Shown: positions 1 to 5,566, counted from the stretch's first letter. The stretch is 5,566 nt of DNA from Deltaproteobacteria bacterium (GCA_021159525.1 JAGHEC010000288.1:1-5566); one strand, 5' to 3'. Made by a program: numbers and translations. The notes: a model not told the origin generated them from the sequence alone.

Positions 1-28
1 CCCCCGGGCCGTATTCGATTTTTCCCGC

Positions 29-270
29 CCGCGCTATGGGGGGGCACTGCCTCCCCTCCATGACGGGACAACAAAATGCGTACGCAGCGCTCGGCGACCG
101 CCCCCTGACTCGTAATAGCCTTTATGGAAAGGCAGGCAAGGACTACCGTCTTATGAAAGACTGTCCTTGGGGCTGGATCAGAACGAATTTAAACGCTCAC
201 CTGCCGTTCCCACGAGCTGTATCCGGTTTTTGTCCCGTCTTGGAGGGGAGGCAGTGACCCCCCCGCGCGG
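29..270. repeat. Structured element bounded by a near-perfect inverted repeat (MITE-like or structured RNA)
   Basis: Seen directly: the block at 45-70 is the reverse complement of 231-256 at 25 of 26 positions. The pairing continues outward through seven Gs (38-44) against seven Cs (258-264), then CCGCGC (29-34) against GCGCGG (265-270), with small bulges (TAT at 35-37, A at 257). It also runs inward through A-runs against T-runs (about 73-76 and 227-230). The result is a closing stem of about 40 bp around 150 bases. The interior is also structured: a 10-base palindrome TGCGTACGCA (77-86), GCCTTT/AAAGGC with an ATGG loop (118-133), and a two-part hairpin CAAGGAC/GTCCTTG plus GTCTT/AAGAC (137-169). 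GGCAGG (131-136) can pair with CCTGCC (200-205), and GAACG (181-185) with CGTTC (205-209). I see no credible gene inside, no clear target-site duplication and no transposase. Inference: a non-autonomous palindromic mobile repeat or a structured RNA. The family is unknown to me. Confidence 0.75.
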
Positions 271-379
271 CCATAACGTTGCGCGACTTTAGGTAAAACC
301 TTTGTGTGGGAGACAAAAACCTCATGGGCAACCTTCGTCGATCTATACGTTTAGGCGTTTCACCGCCAAATAATCCCTG

Positions 380-913
380 TCACTGCATCACCGTCACTGC
401 CTGCATAATGGTATCTATGTACTCGGGAGCAGTCCGGCTCTCCTTTATGGAGATGCGCTTGATGCTGACCAGATGTTCGGGCGACTCGATCAGATAGAGG
501 TAATCCACCAGTTGCCTTAAATTGATTCCCTCCAGTTTCATCTCCACCATCGACTCCTTGAGCCTTCCCTGTCCAGGGGAGTCTGAAGGTTTCATATACT
601 TGATGTGCTCTTTTATGCCGGCCTTGCCTGCTGCCTGTTCCAAAAAGGAGAAAAGGGTAAACCCATTGGCCCGCCTTTTTAGTTGGCGCTCCACTCCCTC
701 GGCCCCCTTGGTATAAGATTCGTATTGGGCCTTCAGGGCCCTGATCTCCTTGAGCCCTTTCCTTTTCGTCTCAATACCCCGTTTAATGGTTTCCCGTTCA
801 TCAAGGAACGGAAACACAATGAGCTGGAAAAGGGAAAAAAGGCATATAAGGGCAAGAGACAAAGAAATTAGAACTTTTTCGCGTTTTCCCAATTTAACAG
901 CTTTCACGCCCAT
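380..913 (-). CDS. gspM: Type II secretion system protein GspM (inner-membrane platform, PilO-like)
   Basis: The 177-residue product has a short basic cytoplasmic N-terminus and one membrane span (about residues 13-36). A charged, probably coiled-coil stretch follows (about 38-80), then a compact periplasmic domain to the end that fits the ferredoxin-like fold of GspM/PilO proteins. Known role: GspM is a bitopic inner-membrane protein that binds GspL and helps link the cytoplasmic ATPase to the growing pseudopilus. Its sequence is poorly conserved, so the call rests on length, topology and its place directly after gspL, as in most gsp operons. The ATG start at 913 follows an AGGTGG-type ribosome site about 12 bases upstream, and there is no upstream in-frame start after the gspL stop. 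The 46-base gap to gspL is the longest within the block. No gspN follows, so this is the last gene of the visible unit. Confidence 0.87.
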   Translation of the reverse strand: MGVKAVKLGKREKVLISLSLALICLFSLFQLIVFPFLDERETIKRGIETKRKGLKEIRALKAQYESYTKGAEGVERQLKRRANGFTLFSFLEQAAGKAGIKEHIKYMKPSDSPGQGRLKESMVEMKLEGINLRQLVDYLYLIESPEHLVSIKRISIKESRTAPEYIDTIMQAVTVMQ

Positions 914-959
914 GGTTTCATGCCACCACCTTGGAGTATGTCCGGATACCGGCCATGTA

Positions 960-2459
960 TCACCTTTTGCGTTCGATGGTCATCTCAAACCGGATCCTGT
1001 TGCCTGTCCGATCCAGGTTTGCCGATGTAATATTGACCGTCCCAAACATGGGCGATGCGGACAGATCGTTCTTGATCCTGTCGACCTCGTGGAAGGCCTC
1101 GGTCCTTCCCGAGATCCTCACGGTCTCCGGGTCCGCCACTATGCGATGGACCCGGACCCGGATCGATGGTGAAATCCGTTTGGAGATCTCATTCAACAGA
1201 CCGAGGATGCCGGTCTCGAAACCCGCTGCGGGACGGGATACAGATGAGCCCCTTATCTGTTTTACCTCTACCCGCAGCTGTTGAACAGGATCCACGATCC
1301 TGGTGGCCTGTGGAAGGGTCTCTCGAAATATCCGCGTAATCTCCTGCTCCAGAGTATGATACTCCTTTTTCAGGAAATAGGTATCCACAATCATGTCCGC
1401 CGCTGCAAAGGCCAGGATCAAAAAAAGAAAAATGGCCGCCTTGGGTATGGCCTTTCTAAACCGTGCATATCTCTTTTCCCTGACGAATGCGTCTTTCCTG
1501 AGGTTGAAGCCCTCTTCTCTCCACCTATTCCGAAGCGATAAAGAGAGGGCCTCGCTCATGAGGCCCGGGGACCAGTTTCTGGCCGCATCCCCTTCCATTC
1601 GCACCCTCTTGTCCTGGCTGACGTCGATACTTTCCGCCGGCATACCCAGTAGTCGGCCCAGCAGGCCCCCGGACAGGGGGAGGCGACCCCATCCCTCTGT
1701 AAAAAAGAGCCTTTCAGGCCTCTCCGAACCCCCTGTCCTGCAATTAAAGGCATGTACAGTACAGCGAACCATGCGGCAGAGGTCCTCCACAAAAAGGTTG
1801 CCATCCTCCCGGGTCGGGCCTGTTCGATCCGGGACCGCTTCGCATCCGGGCCCTTGTGCCGTACCAGGGTCTGGTAAGACAAGGAACGAACGAATGAGCG
1901 CAATCCGTCTGTTCAGACAGAGGACAAGGGTATGCCTTTTTTGACCGGGCTCCAGCACGAGAATATGATCAGGAGTCCCTGACTGGTTCAACAACCACGA
2001 AGCCAGGGGACACCCCCTCACCTCCAATACCCCGGGATCAATTCCATTAGACTGAAGCGTTTCCAGATACTCGGAAAGACGGTTTTTCCGAACCGATGCG
2101 GATAAAACCCCGGTCCCGGAACAATCGTCTGTGGTCAAAAAATCAATCAGGATGTCTTCCACAGGATAGGGAAGCATGCCCTCCACCTCAAAGGGAAGGG
2201 CCTGTCGGATCTTTTTGATGTCTGTGAAGGGCATGCAAACATTTCTGAAAGATACATAATCCTCCCGGATGGTAACCAGGCACTCGTCATTACTGAGATC
2301 CATGGATTCACGAAGCCGTTGGAGGCCATTTTTCAGCCCTCCTCCGTCAAGCGGAATCCACGTGCAGGCATGTATCCGGCAGCCCTTCAGGCCCCTTTCG
2401 GTTCGAACGGCTGCGATGCCTTCGGTGCTTATGTCGATGCCTGTAACCGTTCCGGCCAT
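960..2459 (-). CDS. gspL: Type II secretion system protein GspL (actin-like cytoplasmic domain, one span)
   Basis: GspL anchors the assembly ATPase GspE at the inner membrane and pairs with GspM. Numbering from the longest possible start (ATG at 2474, 504 residues), residues about 8-315 form the cytoplasmic actin-like (PilM-like) domain. It opens with TGIDIS and carries the family-type stretch LPFEVEGMLPYPVED (93-107). The conserved pre-membrane motif appears as FNLRKDAF (323-330). A membrane span lies at about 345-363, followed by a helical linker and a periplasmic ferredoxin-like domain (about 415-504). Start choice: the second ATG (2459) shares its A with the gspK stop in a TGATG junction and has GGGA nine bases upstream, which suits coupled translation. 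The ATG at 2474 has no visible ribosome site and would add only five residues. The protein ends at TGA 960-962. A Pro/Gly/acidic stretch at about 202-226 looks like a loose insertion in the cytoplasmic domain. Confidence 0.93.
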   Translation of the reverse strand: MAGTVTGIDISTEGIAAVRTERGLKGCRIHACTWIPLDGGGLKNGLQRLRESMDLSNDECLVTIREDYVSFRNVCMPFTDIKKIRQALPFEVEGMLPYPVEDILIDFLTTDDCSGTGVLSASVRKNRLSEYLETLQSNGIDPGVLEVRGCPLASWLLNQSGTPDHILVLEPGQKRHTLVLCLNRRIALIRSFLVLPDPGTAQGPGCEAVPDRTGPTREDGNLFVEDLCRMVRCTVHAFNCRTGGSERPERLFFTEGWGRLPLSGGLLGRLLGMPAESIDVSQDKRVRMEGDAARNWSPGLMSEALSLSLRNRWREEGFNLRKDAFVREKRYARFRKAIPKAAIFLFLILAFAAADMIVDTYFLKKEYHTLEQEITRIFRETLPQATRIVDPVQQLRVEVKQIRGSSVSRPAAGFETGILGLLNEISKRISPSIRVRVHRIVADPETVRISGRTEAFHEVDRIKNDLSASPMFGTVNITSANLDRTGNRIRFEMTIERKR

Positions 2460-3529
2460 CACTCGGATTCCCATGCTGCTATGGCAATGGACCCGTGCGC
2501 CCCCCTCTTGACGATCGCTATGACCTCTCGAGTCATATGTCCGGTCTCGCCGATCCCCACAGACCTCACCTCGAAGGTGTCGCTGGAGGTCTTGATGAGA
2601 TCCGGGTCAATAGTCATATGGCCCAATCCCGGGACATCTCTATACCATTCAGGGGCTGACAGATCATTGCCTTCATCCAAACGATAGGCCATCATCTCCC
2701 GCACCATGTCCTCGTCCATCTCATCTGAAAGGGCCAGCAAAACCGGAGCCTCTGCCGTGTTTATATTGATCTTCCCGTCCCCGTAAACCGTCAGATACTC
2801 TGAAATGCCCGGTCCGGTCTCCACGCCGCCAAAGAAAAGGCCATCCGTCATCCCTTTCACATGACGCAACTCGCCGAGGGAATCGAGAGGACCGTTTCTG
2901 CATGCGCAGGGAGGATCCAAAGACCGGTAATATCCGTTTTCAGCCCCAAACCGCGTGATCTCGGTATCCGGATCGATCCAGTCCTTGATGGCGTCGACAA
3001 GATTCCCGACCGCCTCCGGCTCAAGGCCAAACCGTTCCTGACTCAGGAATCGAACGAGCAACTCCTTTTGAGGCTCATTGTATTCCCCGTTAGCATTCAC
3101 AAGGCTGTTGATGGGGATTTTTCCGGAAAGATCCCGTATCTCGGTCTGGAACCGGCCTTTCTCAAAGAGCCGATCAGAATTCATGGAAAGTTCCTTCAAA
3201 CGTGCCCAGGCCTCGGTGAGGGAATCTGAACTGCTGGATGAGGCATCTTCAGAAAGAACGGCCAGGGTACAGTCAACTCCCGAGCGAGCAATACAGCTGA
3301 GATGAACGCCATCCCGGAGATTGGCCGAGGCATACAAACCCGCCCACATGGCCCCGTTGAAATGGAGCGTCATTGCAAGGAGGAGGGAAATAATCAAGAT
3401 AGTGAGGATCAGGGCGAACCCCCTGTTGTCCTTATGCATCGATGCCACTGAATACCGGCCTATGAATGCCGGGCGATGTCTGGCAATTAACGACCCCTGA
3501 AAAATGATCCATCGTCTATCCGTGCTCAT
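2459..3529 (-). CDS. gspK: Minor pseudopilin GspK (pseudopilus tip protein)
   Basis: GspK is the largest minor pseudopilin. It caps the tip of the T2SS pseudopilus with GspI and GspJ and is processed by the prepilin peptidase. The prepilin site is NRG|FALILTILIISLL (cleavage after Gly37 of the 356-residue form). As is typical of GspK, it lacks the Glu at mature position 5 that other pseudopilins have. Further family marks are IPINSLVN (138-145), DWIDPDTE (183-190), GAENGYY (195-201) and GKININTAEAPVL (252-264), the last in the helix-hairpin-helix-like region. The start is uncertain. ATG 3529 overlaps the gspJ stop in a classic 4-base ATGA but gives a 37-residue leader, long for a prepilin. 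Met31 (ATG 3437-3439) gives the usual short leader MHKDNRG but has a weak ribosome site and leaves a gap of about 86 bases. I report the longer, coupled form. The family call itself is secure. Confidence 0.95.
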   Translation of the reverse strand: MSTDRRWIIFQGSLIARHRPAFIGRYSVASMHKDNRGFALILTILIISLLLAMTLHFNGAMWAGLYASANLRDGVHLSCIARSGVDCTLAVLSEDASSSSSDSLTEAWARLKELSMNSDRLFEKGRFQTEIRDLSGKIPINSLVNANGEYNEPQKELLVRFLSQERFGLEPEAVGNLVDAIKDWIDPDTEITRFGAENGYYRSLDPPCACRNGPLDSLGELRHVKGMTDGLFFGGVETGPGISEYLTVYGDGKININTAEAPVLLALSDEMDEDMVREMMAYRLDEGNDLSAPEWYRDVPGLGHMTIDPDLIKTSSDTFEVRSVGIGETGHMTREVIAIVKRGAHGSIAIAAWESE

Positions 3530-4224
3530 CCGGCCATGGGGACGGCGACACCCGTCCTGAATTGAAAGGGCTTGTCCGGATTTGAAGGGTTCGGGAATTC
3601 CATTTCAACGACGACCCTTGCAGGGAGCATTCCTTTAAAGGATCCCGCGCCGGAATCCCATTCTTCGTGCGCCTCTCCCTGGCTGTCATAATAAATGAAT
3701 TGTATTGATGAAAGGCCCTTGCAGAGAACAAGGCCCCCGGCGCCGGATTCAGGTCTTTCGCGAACCAGGAGCGTGTCAGAACGATAGAGGTCAAATGCCT
3801 TGCGATCGCTCCGTGCAACCCCGTAATAAGTTATCTCCGCCGGTTCCGCAACGGATTTTTTGTCTGTGAAGTCCAAGTGCGCCAGGGAAAAAAATCGCAG
3901 GTCTTCACACCGCAGGTCCCCCAGATCTTTTTTCTCTCCACGAAAGAGGATGGGCCCGGCAGGCGTCTCTTCCGGTTTTTTGCCCTGTGTCCCTTCAAGC
4001 TTGCAGACCGAGGAGAGATCGCTGCTGATCCGCTCCAGGGCGATGCGCGCCATTTGGTAGATATCCTCTTCGGATTGGGTCTGATCTATGATGCGGAAGG
4101 TCCCCCGATAAACAGGAAAAACAGCCAGGGCGATCAGTCCGAATACGGCGATGGCAACCAGGATCTCCACCAAAGTGAAACCCGTTTGCACTTCCCGACC
4201 GTCAGCACCTGCCTCCTTTGTCAC
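3526..4224 (-). CDS. gspJ: Minor pseudopilin GspJ
   Basis: GspJ joins GspI and GspK in the pseudopilus tip complex in the periplasm. The 232-residue precursor has a 15-residue leader ending in Gly. The type IV prepilin segment FTLVEILVAIAVFGLIALAVF follows, with Phe at mature position 1 and the key Glu at position 5. Next come the family-like helix with RIIDQTQSEEDIYQMARIALERIS (about 44-67) and a beta-rich globular domain containing GLSSIQFIYYDSQGEAHEEW, then LPARVVVEMEF. This is the usual GspJ ending (a Tyr-Asp-x-x-Gly strand, then Leu-Pro and a Val-rich strand). The start is GTG at 4224, supported by AGGGAG nine bases upstream and by the spacing of 15 bases after the gspI stop. The stop TGA overlaps the proposed gspK ATG by 4 bases, so translation of the two is probably coupled. 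Confidence 0.95.
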   Translation of the reverse strand: MTKEAGADGREVQTGFTLVEILVAIAVFGLIALAVFPVYRGTFRIIDQTQSEEDIYQMARIALERISSDLSSVCKLEGTQGKKPEETPAGPILFRGEKKDLGDLRCEDLRFFSLAHLDFTDKKSVAEPAEITYYGVARSDRKAFDLYRSDTLLVRERPESGAGGLVLCKGLSSIQFIYYDSQGEAHEEWDSGAGSFKGMLPARVVVEMEFPNPSNPDKPFQFRTGVAVPMAG

Positions 4225-4233
4225 GCGCCCCCG

Positions 4234-4239
4234 CTCCCT
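4234..4239 (-). promoter_or_regulatory. Ribosome binding site of gspJ
   Basis: On the minus strand this reads AGGGAG, nine bases before the GTG at 4224. It lies in the 15-base gap between the gspI stop and gspJ, and it supports the non-ATG start chosen for gspJ. Confidence 0.6.
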
Positions 4240-4659
4240 TTAACCCTTTGGAAAAAACCGATACCGTCGTAAGCGATATTGATAACGGCTGTCCGGCACA
4301 TATGTAATCTCCAGGTCGATCTGTCTGAGACGGTCCGACACCCGGCCCACGCCTTCCAACGATATATCATGTACGGACAATCGCCAGACATAGTCAGGAA
4401 ATGCCTCCCCGAAATCTCCTGAATCCGAGCTTAGTTCCCCTCGCTCCCTGACGGCCTCCATCTCTGCCATCTTCTCCTGGGCGAGAAGGCTGGCAGTGGT
4501 GTTGAATCGGGCCTCATTGGCCAACGACAGCCCCTGAGACTGAGACCCGAGGATGACCATGAGTGCGATGGAGACGATCGACAGGGCTATCATCACCTCC
4601 AGAAGAGTAAAGCCACAGAAATATTGCGAATTTAGAATTTGAGATCTGAACTCCGACAA
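4240..4659 (-). CDS. gspI: Minor pseudopilin GspI
   Basis: GspI is the minor pseudopilin that, in studied systems, nucleates the GspI-GspJ-GspK tip of the T2SS pseudopilus. The 139-residue precursor has a leader of about 16 residues ending in Gly16, then FTLLEVMIALSIVSIALMVIL with Phe at mature position 1 and Glu at position 5. After this come the family-typical ASLLAQEKMAEMEA (57-70), a Gly/Ser/Asp-rich loop, and DYVWRLSV (about 90-97). Its length is normal for GspI. The start is TTG (4657-4659): no in-frame ATG or GTG exists close upstream, and a G-rich tract (GGGTGGGGGG) lies five bases before it. An ATG at 4677-4679 is out of frame. The leader codes for an unusual Ser/Gln/Asn-rich stretch (EFRSQILNSQYF) in AT-rich DNA. 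This is the first gene of the visible block; gspG and gspH are not upstream. Confidence 0.93.
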   Translation of the reverse strand: MSEFRSQILNSQYFCGFTLLEVMIALSIVSIALMVILGSQSQGLSLANEARFNTTASLLAQEKMAEMEAVRERGELSSDSGDFGEAFPDYVWRLSVHDISLEGVGRVSDRLRQIDLEITYVPDSRYQYRLRRYRFFPKG

Positions 4660-4664
4660 GAGAG

Positions 4665-4674
4665 CCCCCCACCC
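4665..4674 (-). promoter_or_regulatory. G-rich ribosome binding site that decides the gspI TTG start
   Basis: On the minus strand this reads GGGTGGGGGG, five bases before the TTG at 4659. It is not a perfect Shine-Dalgarno sequence, but it is the only purine-rich tract placed correctly for an in-frame start before the conserved prepilin segment. Confidence 0.4.
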
Positions 4675-4750
4675 GTCATCTTTTTGATCCCCAGGCGCCT
4701 GCTGTCCCGCGTCTCTGAAGTTCTAACGCGGACACCCGCAATCCAAATAT

Positions 4751-4832
4751 CTCACACAAAGCCACAAAGCCGCGAAGAAATTATATTCAGGGTCTAAAAT
4801 CAAATTCTTTGTGTTCCTTGTGCCTCCGTGGT
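4751..4832. repeat. CACAAAG-type intergenic dyad repeat
   Basis: The arms are ACACAAAGCCACAAAGCCGC (about 4754-4773) and, inverted, TTCTTTGTGTTCCTTGTGCC (about 4805-4824), separated by an AT-rich centre. Read on the minus strand it starts ACCACGGAGGCACAAGGAAC and ends TTTGTGGCTTTGTGTGAG. From general knowledge, very similar CACGGAG/CACAAAG stretches are scattered between genes in many environmental bacterial genomes; their function is not settled. The arms match imperfectly, so the folded form would be an interrupted hairpin. The repeat lies between the gspI upstream region and the larger inverted-repeat element, two bases from the latter. Confidence 0.6.
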
Positions 4833-4834
4833 AA

Positions 4835-5162
4835 CAGCTCAATAAATGGGGGCAGAAGGGTTTTTCTGACGCGACTGCCGGGAGGGCTCCGTCTCTTTGT
4901 GACTTATCAGTGGGGGAAGCCGCAGCTCGACGAAGTCGAGAATGCCAAAGGGGTAAGCCTGCCCGCCATTGCCTTGTTACCCATGTTACTTCCTTCTGCC
5001 ATCGCAGATCCACGGGACGAAAGTCTTGGCAAAAACGCTCAATTGGCCTTGGCAGGCGGGTGTCCCCCGCAGATAAGTCACTCAAGAGACCAGCCCGGAG
5101 CACAAGAAAAATCTTCCTGCCCCGGTGGTACGGTCGCTGTTATCCCCCCAATTATTGAGCTG
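4835..5162. repeat. Second structured element with terminal and nested inverted repeats
   Basis: Three inverted blocks occur in nested order. Terminal: 4835-4852 against 5145-5162, 17 of 18 matching (CAGCTCAATAAATGGGGG on the left). Middle: 4849-4867 against 5105-5123, 16 of 19. Inner: 4891-4917 against 5063-5090, sharing GTCTCTT, GTGACTTATC and GGGGGA with one gap. An unpaired stretch of about 21 bases (5124-5144) bulges on the right side. Inside are a perfect hairpin CTCGAC-GAA-GTCGAG (4926-4940), TGCCAA (4943-4948) against TTGGCA (5049-5054), GCCTGCC (4957-4963) against GGCAGGC (5051-5057), GGGTAA (4951-4956) against TTACCC (4977-4982), and GGGAC-GAAA-GTCTT (5014-5027). Reading frames through it look like chance. 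There is no transposase and no clear target duplication. Inference: a non-autonomous mobile repeat or a structured RNA gene. It differs in sequence from the element at 29-270. Confidence 0.75.
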
Positions 5163-5196
5163 ATGCAATTTTTGTATTTCAACCATGTTGTTGGTT

Positions 5197-5566
5197 CTAT
5201 AAGAAAGGGGCGTCAAAAAAATAATCCGTCCCCAACAGTTCGATATAGCTTTCAACGAGCGTCTTGAGATTCTCAAGGCTACAGAGAGTTATCCAACCAT
5301 CTATTGAACCTCGAAAACAAAATCGCTCCGCGGTAAACTTCCTTCGCTCTTTATCTACAAGCCGAAATCGGAGCATCGCCGTATAATTTTGATTTGCGGC
5401 ATTGACAAGCGCATTCATGGCATCATCTGCCGTCATTCCTGCACGTAGCGGGGTATGTTTCAGGAAATCGCCGAAGACATTTTTGAGTTCCCCAACATCG
5501 GCATTGGACTCATAAATCGTAATATTCTCATCTTTGAAATCGACGAGATACCGCCTTGAGCGTTTC
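5197..5566 (-). CDS. 3' end of an unidentified protein gene (partial)
   Basis: A minus-strand frame is open from the window edge to a TAG stop at 5197-5199, giving the last 122 residues of a protein that starts beyond the window. It begins KRSRRYLVDFKDENITIYES, passes through TADDAMNALVNAANQNYTAML and ends ESYIELLGTDYFFDAPFL. The segment looks soluble, with mixed helix and strand, many charged residues and no membrane span or signal. An internal ATG (5434-5436) could give a 79-residue product, but its only GGA is too close to act as a ribosome site and the frame stays protein-like upstream, so a truncated longer gene is more likely. I recognise no family and assign no function. The DNA is more AT-rich than the gsp genes. 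It is separated from gspI by 537 bases of repeats, so it is probably not part of the T2SS unit. Confidence 0.6.
   Translation of the reverse strand, partial: KRSRRYLVDFKDENITIYESNADVGELKNVFGDFLKHTPLRAGMTADDAMNALVNAANQNYTAMLRFRLVDKERRKFTAERFCFRGSIDGWITLCSLENLKTLVESYIELLGTDYFFDAPFL

Noticed and set aside
36..257. A 73-codon plus-strand frame across the left element
   Set aside because: It starts and ends inside the inverted-repeat arms, its sequence is forced by the repeat, and it has no ribosome site or family features.
29..270. Retron msr/msd, integron attC site or group II intron
   Set aside because: There is no reverse transcriptase or integrase in the window, no attC core sites, and no group II domain V-like hairpin or GTGYG start that I can identify.
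354..367. Stem GGCG-GTGAAA-CGCC (minus strand) just after the gspM stop as a terminator
   Set aside because: The paired stem is only 4 bp and no T tract follows it, so it is too weak to call.
1393..1944. A 183-codon plus-strand frame
   Set aside because: It lies fully antisense to gspL, whose domains and membrane span are clear; the Arg/Ser/Pro-rich translation is typical of a shadow frame.
380..2474. Type IV pilus PilM/PilN/PilO instead of GspL/GspM
   Set aside because: The actin-like domain is fused to a membrane span and a periplasmic domain in one protein, and the gene follows gspI-J-K; this is the T2SS arrangement.
4780..4785. Perfect TATAAT on the minus strand as the gspI promoter
   Set aside because: The nearest TTGATT is only 12 bases away and no good -35 lies at 16-18 bases. 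The AT-rich repeat centre makes a chance match likely.
4723..5103. Minus-strand 126-codon frame upstream of gspI, considered as a broken gspH or transposase remnant
   Set aside because: It lacks a prepilin segment and any conserved motif, and it runs through both repeats, so it is a chance frame.
4809..5267. Plus-strand 152-codon frame
   Set aside because: It covers the structured element and the antisense of the partial gene, with low-complexity content and no recognisable domain.
1..5566. CRISPR array or tRNA/rRNA genes
   Set aside because: There are no regularly spaced direct repeats, and I recognise no cloverleaf or rRNA-like sequence on either strand.

Overview
The window carries five contiguous minus-strand genes of a type II secretion system (T2SS): gspI, gspJ, gspK, gspL and gspM, read from about 4659 down to 380. 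T2SS machines sit in diderm (Gram-negative) envelopes, so the host is a Gram-negative bacterium. The moderate GC, the I-J-K-L-M order and a CACAAAG-type intergenic repeat would fit a Desulfobacterota (former Deltaproteobacteria) or related environmental genome. That placement is inference, not proof.

Layout from left to right: (1) 1-379 holds no convincing gene. It contains a strongly structured element (about 29-270) whose ends form a near-perfect inverted repeat, then about 110 bases of plain spacer. (2) 380-4659 is the T2SS block. Its genes are tightly packed: a 15-base gap I/J, a 4-base ATGA overlap J/K, a TGATG-type junction K/L and a 46-base gap L/M. This points to one transcript with coupled translation. 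(3) 4660-5196 is a 537-base non-coding gap. It holds a CACAAAG-type dyad repeat (4751-4832) directly followed by a second, unrelated structured element (4835-5162) with 18-base terminal inverted repeats and further inverted blocks. (4) 5197-5566 is the 3' end of a minus-strand gene that I do not recognise and that enters from beyond the window.

How the genes work together: GspI, GspJ and GspK are minor pseudopilins, each with a prepilin-type N-terminus. In characterised systems they form the tip complex that starts assembly of the periplasmic pseudopilus. GspL (cytoplasmic actin-like domain, one membrane span, periplasmic domain) and GspM (one span, periplasmic domain) form the inner-membrane platform that links the GspE ATPase to the pseudopilus. 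The other components (GspC, D, E, F, G, H, N, O) are not in the window. In particular, no gspG or gspH lies directly upstream of gspI, and no gspN follows gspM.

The most unusual content is the pair of multi-hairpin, inverted-repeat-bounded elements on either side of the T2SS block. I could not assign either to a known family. They could be non-autonomous mobile repeats (MITE-like) or structured RNAs.
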